From the NCBI GenBank assembly GCA_003024985.2, contig PXIH01S0010324.1: DNA of 11,634 bases. One strand, given 5' to 3'. The translations under genes were made by a program, and so were the position numbers. The notes beneath the pieces are model-generated. The model made no database searches. It saw only the letters and a program-made list of their open reading frames with translations, and was not told the origin of the DNA. This document shows, in pieces, positions 1 through 6,512 of this stretch. The first letter of the stretch is position 1. Each line of letters begins with the position of its first letter. Source of the stretch: Euperipatoides rowelli (Eukaryota; Onychophora; Udeonychophora; Euonychophora; Peripatopsidae).

Positions 1-565
1 TGTACATACTGTGTGTGTGTATACACAGTATATATATTAAAGATGGACACGGATGCTTTTATGAAGTCGGGGTAGGACGGGATTGGGTTTGGACAGAATC
101 CCTGAATTTTGGGGGTGGGTTGGGATTTTAATTTATGATTAAAAAACAAAAAATTTAAATTCCGGTACCGGTAATAAAAAATCCCCATAAAGAATAAACC
201 TATCTACCAATAACATAAAATGTGGAAATGTTATACTGTAATTAATTATTATATCAAATTTGTAAGATTTAGAGATGTTTGTGATTAAGTAGCGTTTCCT
301 GCAGAATTTAGAAAAGGGCACTTACAAAGTTTTCCCAAAAGGGCAGAGCATCTGGTCTTGGGCAGAACCTCTAACCTCCACCCACACTATACTGCCATTG
401 TTTTTGTGTCAAATTAAATTGGCTCTAATAAAAAATACAATGAATTTTTTTTTATGTGTTGGCTGGGGTGAAATTGAATTGATAATTATTTTTAATGTAT
501 TTAGAAATTTGAAATAGTTCATTTTCTTATTACCGTATTAAAATATTTTATTAAAAATATCCTAT
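1..565. other. AT-rich intergenic DNA
   Basis: No gene is recognised here. Small structures are present: an 8-bp inverted repeat at 7-14/23-30 (TACTGTGT / ACACAGTA) around a GT run, a G-rich patch at about 68-126 with several GGG tracts, and a perfect 10-bp palindrome CCGGTACCGG at 162-171. A 60-codon open frame on the minus strand (139-321) is low-complexity and AT-rich, with no recognisable domain, so I do not call it a gene. Confidence 0.6.
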
Positions 566-580
566 GGGGGGGGGGGGGGG
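566..580 (+). repeat. G15 homopolymer
   Basis: Fifteen consecutive G lie in otherwise AT-rich sequence. It is one of four G or C runs of 12-15 nt in the window (also 3552-3563, 7734-7745 and 10739-10751). Homopolymer length is error-prone in sequencing, so the exact count is uncertain. Confidence 0.85.
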
Positions 581-700
581 ATAGTTCTGGAAAGTGCACA
601 TCAAAAGTGGGAGAATGGAGATGTATAAAAAAGATAAACATCAAAGGATTTTAATTGAGACAGCTCATGCTGCTAAAATGTCAGTCAATATTTATTATAA

Positions 701-1372
701 ACTAGCTGTACCCGGCCACGTGTTGCTGTGGCTCATTTTCATAGTCTACACTATGGAACCTACCTACATGCCAAATTTCAAATTTGTGCTTTGTTGGGAA
801 GTATGCAAAACACTCCCGTGCCATTCCTCCCTCAGCCCCCAAAAATCCCAAAGTCTATTTTCATTGTCTATACTATGGAACCTAACTACATGGCAAATTT
901 CAAGTTTGTGCTATGTTGTGAAGTATGCCAAACACTCCCGGGTCATTTCCCCCCAACCCCCTAGGTCATTTGCCCCACTCACCCTCCAAAAAATCCAAAA
1001 GTCTATTTTCATTGTCTACACTATGGAACCTACCTACATGCCAAATTTCAAGTTTGTGCTATGTTGGGAAGTATGCAAAACACTCCCGTGCCATTCCTCC
1101 CTCAGCCCCCAAAAATCCCAAAGTCTATTTTCATTGGCTACACTATGGAACCTACCTACATGCCAAATTTCAAGTTTGTGCTATGTTGGGAAGTATGCAA
1201 AACACTCCCGGGTCATTTCCCCCACCCCCACCCCCCTTGGTCAAGTTTAAATAGCCTATAGCCTGGCCAGAGTAGAGGGAGACGTGTCCAAATTTCAAAG
1301 CAATCTGTGAAGAACTTTCGGAGATTTAAGATTTTGAACAAACAAACTTTTACATTTTTATTTATATAGATT
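701..1372 (+). mobile_element. Non-autonomous hairpin-ended repeat
   Basis: The 5' end reads ACTAGCTGTACCCGG and contains a small hairpin (GCCAC at 715-719 pairing with GTGGC at 728-732). The 3' part has CCAAATTTCAAAGCAATCTG (from 1290), then GGAGATTTAAGATTTTGAAC, and ends TTTATATAGATT. From general knowledge, dispersed repeats in many invertebrates begin ACTAGC..CCCG with a hairpin and end in an AT-rich tail of this kind; I cannot name the family with certainty. The body is a tandem array (736-1250), and no transposase or reverse transcriptase is visible, so mobility would depend on another element. The end points are inferred from the terminal motifs; no clear target-site duplication was seen. 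It could instead be a satellite flanked by retroelement pieces. Confidence 0.6.
736..1250 (+). repeat. Tandem array, four ~122-bp units (A-B-A-B)
   Basis: Units begin with TTTTCAT.GTCTA.ACTATGG at 736, 858, 1006 and 1128, giving spacings of 122, 148 and 122 bp. The first ~85 bp is common to all. Units 1 and 3 share the continuation CCCGTGCCATTCCTCCCTCA and differ at only about 3 of 122 positions by my count. Units 2 and 4 share CCCGGGTCATTTCCCCC; unit 2 has about 26 bp extra. The pattern is therefore a dimer repeated with a 270-bp period. Because 270 is divisible by 3, a 218-codon frame (594-1250) stays open. Its peptide is simply the repeat read through, with MEPTYMPNF recurring, and is not good evidence of a gene. 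Confidence 0.85.
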
Positions 1373-2073
1373 GAATTGCATTTTATTCTTCATTTGTTTG
1401 CATACATTAGTTGCATTTTACAATTTTTAATTGTCTTATTTTTAGTCAGTTTTTTTCAATCGAATAAATGTATAAAACTCTAAGTTCTATAATTCTGTTT
1501 TCAATGCACTTTCCAGAGATAATTTTAAAAATTCAACGATTTGCCAGGTCGTTTTAATATGACATTTATGAATGCAATTGTCATTGTAAATGATGTATAA
1601 TAAACTCAGCTATCACTTGAAAGCACCAATCAACTAATAAATAAAAATAATATAAATCCAGATCGTTGTACTCTCCCCCCTTAAGAAGAAAAAATGTTTT
1701 GGTTACTAAAGATTTTTTTTTTTTTATAATCAAAGTCCTGTTTTTATCTATAGTTGGCTAATAAGAAAAACCCATAGATACTTTCAGGTAAATATGCCTG
1801 CTGAAAATGATAAAAAGGTCTAGGAAAAATCCTTAGCAATGTTTGTGATTTCTTTTTACGGTGTAATTTTCATAAAGTGCCCAAAGAAAGGCGAGCACAC
1901 TATCCGGCTAAAGCTTTTGTAAATGAGTTTTTCTTTCACAGTACAAAAATGCTGACAAGGTCTGGCACAATTCTTTGCTCAAAGAATGAAAGGAAAAAAT
2001 AAAATAAAATTCCTAATCAATAATATGCATTCACTAGAAGTGATGCTGTTACCGTCTCCATGGTGAAGCTTGA
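1373..2073. other. AT-rich intergenic, nothing recognised
   Basis: No repeat unit, RNA gene or domain was recognised. The moderately GC-rich patch at about 1860-1985 reads plausibly in all three minus-strand frames, so none of them is supported. Isolated AATAAA-like motifs are expected by chance at this composition. Confidence 0.5.
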
Positions 2074-2364
2074 TTAGGGACTGTAAGCAATGCATGAGTT
2101 CCCATGTAGGGTTTCTTTCTTCTCTATAAATTTTGTCAGGAAGCCTCCCGACTGTTGTATCAACTGCAGGAGCTTGGACTGCCAGCGCTGGAGAGGGGCC
2201 AAAATGTCAGAGCCAAAATATAATGAATGAATTTCTCCACTGGCTATATTATTTGAAAAGACTTGAAAGAATTGCCTTGAAAACTGGACTGGTTTAGTAA
2301 AAACAAAAACACTTTCATTACAGGAACCAAATAAAATGACAGGGAAAAAACAAATAATAAGCCC
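2074..2364 (-). other. Unrecognised exon-like open frame
   Basis: The minus strand is open for 96 codons from 2364 down to 2077 (TAA at 2074-2076, in-frame TAG upstream at 2365-2367). It has no early ATG, as expected for an internal exon or a piece of transposon ORF. The last ~60 residues look coding: they include IASGEIHSLYFGSDILAPL, then QRWQSKLLQLIQQSGGFLTK, ending NSCIAYSP. They sit in a patch richer in GC than its surroundings. Another frame across the same stretch has several stops. The first ~35 residues are AT-rich and hydrophobic and could be intron; TTTTTACTAAACCAG at about 2289-2303 (minus strand) would serve as a splice acceptor. I do not recognise the family. It lies just upstream of the Gypsy remnant on the opposite strand, so it may predate that insertion or may be chance. 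Confidence 0.3.
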
Positions 2365-2545
2365 CTACTAGCAGAGACCGTTACTAAGACGATGCTGGTG
2401 TGGACTGGAACATTTAAAGCCACTGCCTCTCCAGCTACAGAAAATAAACACAGCAACAGGAAAAAATTAAACTGTTTGCTGGAAAGGTGCTGGGACGAGA
2501 TTAGGCTAGAGGGCATGGAAATATCATGGTAAGAGGACTGGATTT

Positions 2546-2551
2546 AATAAA
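2546..2551 (+). promoter_or_regulatory. Candidate LTR polyadenylation signal
   Basis: AATAAA is followed about 25 nt later by GTGCTTGTGTTGT, the GT-rich element expected downstream of a cleavage site. It lies about 100 nt before the candidate LTR end, a normal place for the R/U5 boundary of an LTR. AATAAA alone is common in AT-rich DNA, so the support is positional. Confidence 0.4.
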
Positions 2552-2647
2552 GCGTATAACCTTCATAGTGCTTGTGTTGTCTATATGTTATTATGTAATG
2601 CTGTCATGGTATCACAGTGTGAGTATTATTATTATGCTAACTAAACA

Positions 2648-2665
2648 TGGTGTCGGGTGAAATCA
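2648..2665 (+). promoter_or_regulatory. Candidate tRNA primer-binding site and LTR 3' edge
   Basis: TGGTGTCGGGTGAAATCA directly follows ..TAAACA, giving the usual CA end of an LTR next to a TGG-start primer-binding site. The first seven bases match the tRNA-Leu-type site (TGGTGTCAGAAGTGGG) used by many invertebrate Gypsy elements; the rest has diverged. It lies about 95 nt upstream of the gag ATG, as expected. The 5' edge of the LTR could not be fixed; TGTTTGCTGG at about 2472 is one possible start. Confidence 0.45.
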
Positions 2666-2742
2666 TGTGAGCAAAATTTTGTAGAATAAACGGCCAAAAA
2701 TAATAACGTGAAAGTGATAAGCTGAAAAAAAAGGCGACTGCC

Positions 2743-3442
2743 ATGGATGGATCGTGCGCCCAAATTACCTATCAAATATTGCCTCCAGAAATTTTTACTT
2801 TCTCATCTCCAAGCGATTGGGCAAAGTGGAAACGTCGTTTTGAAACATTTCACCTGGTTGCAGACCCGAATAATAAGAGTCAAGAACAGGTGAATGCTTT
2901 GGTATATATGATGGGCGATGAGGTGGATGAAACAGCGTCATTCAAGCTAATGTTCGACCAACAAAAGGATGGTAATGGTCTGTTTTCAGTCACATTTTAT
3001 AATCAGGAAAAATCTAATCTACGACTATGAGCATGCAAAATTCAACTTAAGAGTACAAGAAGAGAACAAAAGTTTTGATTCCTTCATTACGACGCTTCAC
3101 ACATCTGAACATTGTGACTACCAGGGCCTTTGAGAAGAAATTATACACGACAGATTAATAGCTGTATTAAGGAATAGGAAATTATTAGAAAACTTGCAAA
3201 TGGATGCAGATTAGACACTTACTAAAGCGGTTGAAATAGGTCAGAGGAAATAAAAAACATCAATCGGTTCTTTTTTAAAGAAAATATCACCAACGATGTA
3301 AGCAAAGTGGAAGTAAGGCCTACAAAGAAACATGTGAAACCTAGAGAAACCTGTAAAAAAACAAAATTGGAATAAAGAAGAGAAATGTAATTAGTGTGGG
3401 AAAATACCTAGCCATAATAAAGTAAACTGCCCAGCAAAAGAA
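2743..3442 (+). pseudogene. gag: Broken Ty3/Gypsy gag (capsid plus zinc knuckle)
   Basis: The first part (2743-3027) starts at an ATG in ACTGCCATGG context and reads 95 codons. Its PPEIFTFSSPSDWAKWKRRF followed by MMGDE is the typical opening of K02A2.6-like Gypsy capsid proteins. Near 2970-2992 the frame shifts by +1. The protein continues from 2993 in another frame with RKNLIYDYEHAKFNLRVQEE and FDSFITTLHTSEHCDY, then in-frame stops at 3131-3133 (TGA), 3212-3214 (TAG) and 3251-3253 (TAA). In the same frame, 3386-3442 gives a CCHC knuckle with spacing C-x2-C-x5-H-x4-C, itself holding a stop (TAG at 3392-3394). A second knuckle may follow at about 3443-3510, where both first Cys positions read Tyr. 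Gag would package the element RNA; this copy cannot make the protein. Confidence 0.75.
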
Positions 3443-3551
3443 AAATTTGTTTATGGTATTTATTAAAAGTTTGACTTACCACAAATAGCCTATCTTAAAA
3501 GTAAAAGAGGTTAGTTGCACTTGAAATCCTGGTAGTGGTGGAAGGGGAGGA

Positions 3552-3563
3552 CCCCCCCCCCCC
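3552..3563 (+). repeat. C12 homopolymer
   Basis: Twelve consecutive C, preceded by a purine-rich GGTGGAAGGGGAGGA, lie within the region where the Gypsy protease would be expected. This probably reflects an insertion or slippage in the decayed element. Confidence 0.85.
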
Positions 3564-3874
3564 TTTCCCTGTTGCCACCTCATGATTCATCACTAGGTAT
3601 GTTAGTGTTATAGTGATGTATAAAAATAAATGGGAAAAATGAGAAGGTGCATAAAGATCAATAGTGTAAAGTATGAGGACAGTTAATAAGGACAACAAGA
3701 AGATGGTAGAAAAAATTTAGTAGTGAATCCAAAAAAAAGGCTTTAAATTTCTTAATGAAAGAAAAGAAAAATATTGTAATGTAGACATTTTAGGTATGGT
3801 ATCTAAATTGAAAATTCCAGTTGATTGGACCTCTAAGAGTACAAAAAGACCAAATGGGAGAACAATATTCCTAA

Positions 3875-4000
3875 GATGAGAAAATTAAGATAAAATTGAA
3901 AGTACAGTATGTAGGGACCTTTAGTTTTTACGCTGAAGAAGTGGTAGAAATTTATCATTATAAGCGCCAGAAAATGAGAAGCTTTAATAGTGACCATTAA
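3875..4000 (+). pseudogene. Possible relic of Gypsy pol start
   Basis: In the same frame as the second gag part, 3875-3997 is open for 41 codons up to a TAA. It contains KIKLKV, then VGTFSFYAEEVVEIYHYK. This resembles the stretch after the protease in K02A2.6-like Pol proteins (a pattern like LKV.G.F....Y....E.IYV). No DTG or DSG protease active site could be found upstream, so the match is weak and position carries much of the argument. Confidence 0.3.
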
Positions 4001-5350
4001 ATTAATGTGATAGGATAGGAGAAGGTGAGTAAATCTGAGTAATATATGACAGAAATCTTTAAGTCTGTTTATCTCTTATTATTATTTATTCAACAGATTT
4101 AAGCCGGAATATTTTGAGGAATTAAATGCCAAGTTATTAATCAAATATTATACGGTAGTAGTTTTATTTCTAGACAAATCTATGATCAGACATTTGTAGA
4201 AATTAACACACAAATTTCAAATGTTACTTCAATTGGTTAAAGCATGAATATGATTCTATAAAAGAGAGCAATCTGAAAGAGAATGAATAGGGTGAAAAAG
4301 TTTAGCATCACGGCATAAAGCAAAACATTTTATATGTAAAGGGAGGTCGTTGATAATGAGCGTGAACAAAAATTGTGCAAAGGTAAAACATTGAATGATA
4401 TCCGTAGAAATTTTATCAGTTAATGAAGTGTTATGAATGTTTACAGTTTTAGTTCGATGAATTTGTGAAGTGTGGAATGAAAATGATAAGCTGAGTTAGT
4501 TTATATCTACAGTAAACTGTATGACTTGTACTGACAACCTATATTGCACTTTATTTTGAAAAATAAAAATGGTAGAGGTGAGGCTTAAAACACTACTAGG
4601 CTAATGCATTATAACTGTAACAATAGTATTATTTTTAATTTTATAATTAGAGTGGTTGTGTTAACACTACAGTATTTTTTATTTATTTCAACTAAGTGGA
4701 ATGGCTATATTTGTATATTTTTCTTTATAGCCTATCTACATTGGGATCTAGATTAACATCTTCGATAAATATCCCTAGATATAATTAAAAAATATATATA
4801 TTTGGAATATTCCATCTTTTTTTTTTTAAATGATAAACAAACAATGGAATTGATTTTAAAGACAAAGCGTTGTTATATTCAAAAAGCCAATAATTATAAT
4901 TAGCAGAAATTCAATAAAAGATATTTCAGATAACATTTTTTATTTATTCTTTAAATGGCTAAGTCCATAGGACTTATACATTATAAGACAATGACAATAA
5001 GATAACATCCAAATAATATTTCATTATAATTATGTTAAAAAATAAACAATGATTAATTTGATAAATTTCAGAAAAAAATCCTTAGTTTTAATGTTATTTG
5101 TAATGTAATTGAGTAAAAGTTTTTTTGAAAGCATCATAGTTTTGTTTTAAAAAAAATGAGTATGTAGGGATACCATTCCAGAAATTAACATAATGTTTAT
5201 CCATTGTACTTGATTTTCTATATTCAATCCTAATAAAGTGTATCTATGCCCCCTTGTATATAAGTTAGATGGGTACTCAAAAATCTGTAATCAAAACACT
5301 TATGGAAATATCCAAATCTCTTGGTCATAAAATCTAAGTTTGTTCAAAAG
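4001..5350. other. AT-rich intergenic, nothing recognised
   Basis: No open frame of note, RNA gene or structured repeat was recognised across this 1.35 kb. It may include further decayed Gypsy sequence, but no Pol motif (such as YxDD or the HHCC finger) could be read. Short A and T runs are frequent. Confidence 0.5.
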
Positions 5351-5524
5351 ATTTTTTCATTTTTTTTTTATGATTTATTTTGAAAGATAATGACTAAAAA
5401 AAATGATTCTAATTGTTAAAAAAAAAAAAAATTAAAAAAAAAAAGTTATTTAGATTAGTAGTAATCAAATTTTAAAGTTTATAGCTCCTCCCTTTTTAAA
5501 CAAAAACTGTTGTTCAGTCCGTGC

Positions 5525-5544
5525 TGACGTCACCAGTATAAAAA
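5525..5544 (+). promoter_or_regulatory. CRE + TATA core promoter
   Basis: A perfect cAMP-response element TGACGTCA (5525-5532) is followed four bases later by TATAAAAA (5537-5544). An initiator-like TCAGCA lies at about 5560-5565, 25 bp from the TATA start. This is a classic RNA polymerase II layout, bound by CREB/ATF proteins and TBP in animals. The first ATG downstream (5594-5596) opens only an 11-codon frame (M-S-I-V-N-S-E-L-D-H-Q, stop 5627-5629). The sequence breaks at the N four bases later, so the true coding region, if any, is missing. The promoter could belong to a host gene or to a retroelement LTR. Confidence 0.5.
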
Positions 5545-5632
5545 TTCACGTATCAGCATTCAGCACCAACTGACACCTAGCAATTTAAGATTAATGTCAA
5601 TCGTCAACAGTGAGCTCGATCATCAATGACCA

Positions 5633-5633
5633 N
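5633..5633. other. Assembly gap (single N)
   Basis: A single N separates the promoter-bearing core from a T14 run that begins the inverted arm. A one-base N at a structural boundary suggests a contig join, not a base ambiguity, so sequence across it should not be treated as continuous. Confidence 0.7.
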
Positions 5634-5804
5634 TTTTTTTTTTTTTTAACAATTAGAATCATTTTTTTTAGTCATTATCTTTCAAAATAAATCATAAAAA
5701 AAAATAAAAAAAATCCGAAGCATGTCACCTTTAAATTCCTTCTATTCGAATAGAAAATCTCAGGAAAACAATAATTTCGGAAATGCTATACATAACTATA
5801 TATA

Positions 5805-6015
5805 CGAGGCATATTCATAAAGTAAGGTAAGTACCTTTTTAAAAATTTTCCATTTCAATGCTTCAATCGTGATTTTACACAAGCATGCTAACTTCTTCCA
5901 TTATTTAGCTAGTCACAGACTGTATTATGATTCAATTTGAGCTTACATGTTTAGATTTTTTGTGTATTTAAAATGTTCAAAAAATTGATCTGCCCTCCAA
6001 CTATGAAATAAGGTC
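5805..6015 (+). repeat. Mariner left terminal inverted repeat
   Basis: It pairs with 6300-6510 over about 211 bp with scattered substitutions and small indels. Strongly conserved blocks are ATTCATAAAGTAAG, TTTTCCATTTCA.TGCTTCAAT, AAGCATGCTAACTTCTTCCA and GCCCTC.AACT. The arm runs through the presumed transposase start (ATG 6003-6005). Confidence 0.85.
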
Positions 6016-6326
6016 TGTCATCCGTTTTCTGAATGCAAGAAATGTGAAACCTGCTGAAATTCATTGACCTAGGGTATTGTGAGACCTTGAAAAAAACTAT
6101 TTTATGCAATCCAGAACAAAATGTGTGTCATGCTTACGGAGTTGTGTTGCTTGGCCTCACACTGCTGCTCAAACTGATGCACTCATCCAATATTTTCCTG
6201 GGAATAATTTAATCAAGCTCCCCACAGACATTTTTCAAGGTCTCACAATATGCAGCTGACTTTATTGATTTGTCAATGAATGTCAGGAAATGGGAATTGG
6301 ACCTTATTTTACAGTTAGAGGGCAAA
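6008..6326 (+). pseudogene. Mariner transposase relic
   Basis: Four fragments in different frames match the mariner (DD34D) transposase, which cuts and pastes DNA at TA sites. The N-terminus (6008-6064) reads IRSVIRFLNARNVKPAEIH, then stops; it is the start of the first helix-turn-helix and lies one base out of frame with the ATG at 6003. At 6106-6138 AIQNKMCVMLT is followed by GVVLL (6138-6152), the run-up to the second catalytic Asp. The next motif starts at once with PHTAAQTDALIQ (6155-6190), so the HDNAR codons are missing, about 13 nt by comparison with the family pattern. The C-terminus (6249-6326) reads YAADFIDLSMNVRKW and continues to EGK. Most of the DNA-binding domain and the first catalytic Asp region are absent. 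The protein is dead. Confidence 0.8.
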
Positions 6327-6510
6327 TCTTTTTTTTTTTAACATTTTAAACATATAGGTCCTAGAAAAATATCTAAACAAGCTCAAATAGTCATAATTGA
6401 GTCTTTGACTAGCCAATGAATGGAAGAAGTTAGCATGCTTGCCTAAAATCTGATTGAAGCACTGAAATGGAAAAATTTAAAAATGCTACTTACTTTATGA
6501 ATAACCCTCG
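6300..6510 (-). repeat. Mariner right terminal inverted repeat
   Basis: This is the reverse complement of 5805-6015. Its inner edge overlaps the last codons of the transposase relic, so the inverted repeat reaches to both ends of the old coding region. The outermost bases (CGAGG) agree with the left end; the next few differ (GTT versus CAT). Confidence 0.85.
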
Positions 6511-6512
6511 TA

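Larger units (their letters stand above)
2546..4000 (+). mobile_element. Decayed Ty3/Gypsy-type LTR retrotransposon remnant
   Basis: In order: a candidate LTR poly(A) signal (AATAAA, 2546-2551) with GT-rich sequence after it; an LTR end ...CA at 2647; a primer-binding-site-like TGGTGTC at 2648; a gag relic (2743-3442); and a weak relic of the region after protease (3875-4000). No reverse transcriptase, RNase H or integrase was seen, and no second LTR is in the window, so the element is truncated on its 3' side. Several frames and stops mean it is not functional. The gag resembles the K02A2.6-like branch of Ty3/Gypsy elements common in invertebrates; this assignment is from memory of the family pattern. 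Confidence 0.65.
5351..5714. repeat. Inverted repeat, ~80-bp arms around 200-bp core
   Basis: The left arm (5351-5431) and right arm (5634-5714) are reverse complements. The inner ~70 bp is perfect, including a 14-base A run matched by a 14-base T run; the outer edge differs by small changes in T/A runs. The arms contain TGATTTATTTTGAAAGATAA (5371-5390) and its complement. The core (5432-5632) holds a promoter-like sequence. It could be a fold-back mobile element or, because a single N (5633) falls exactly at the inner edge of the right arm, an assembly artefact in which a contig end was joined in inverted orientation. Confidence 0.7.
5805..6510 (+). mobile_element. Internally deleted mariner element with long TIRs
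   Basis: The element is bounded by TA dinucleotides (5803-5804 and 6511-6512), the target-site duplication of Tc1/mariner elements. It starts CGAGGCATATTCATAAAGTA and ends with the inverted equivalent (..TACTTTATGAATAACCCTCG). Terminal inverted repeats are about 211 bp on each side, far longer than the ~30 bp usual for mariners. Between them are pieces of a mariner transposase in the + direction (6008-6326). At 706 bp it is roughly half the length of a full element, so the middle has been deleted. It cannot move by itself but could be mobilised in trans if its ends are intact. Confidence 0.85.

Noticed and set aside
594-1250. 218-codon open frame
   Set aside because: It is the tandem repeat read through: the 270-bp dimer period is divisible by three, so no stop accumulates. 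Two further frames in the same array are also open, and no domain is visible.
1850-1985. Possible coding patch on the minus strand (for example LSKELCQTLSAFLYCERK)
   Set aside because: All three minus-strand frames give equally plausible short peptides, so no frame is favoured.
2244-2516. 90-codon minus-strand frame with an ATG and a signal-peptide-like segment (FNFFLLLCLFSVAGEAVA)
   Set aside because: The hydrophobic stretch is followed by more low-information hydrophobic residues and no domain. It overlaps the better exon-like frame in another phase, so it is kept only as a remote possibility of a first exon.
3495-3698. 67-codon minus-strand frame
   Set aside because: It lies across the decayed Gypsy region and reads through the C12 run as poly-Gly. 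No recognisable features.
4090-4200. Possible continuation of Gypsy pol (LFNRFKPEYFEELNAKLL)
   Set aside because: It does not match any Pol motif I can name, and the frame closes quickly.
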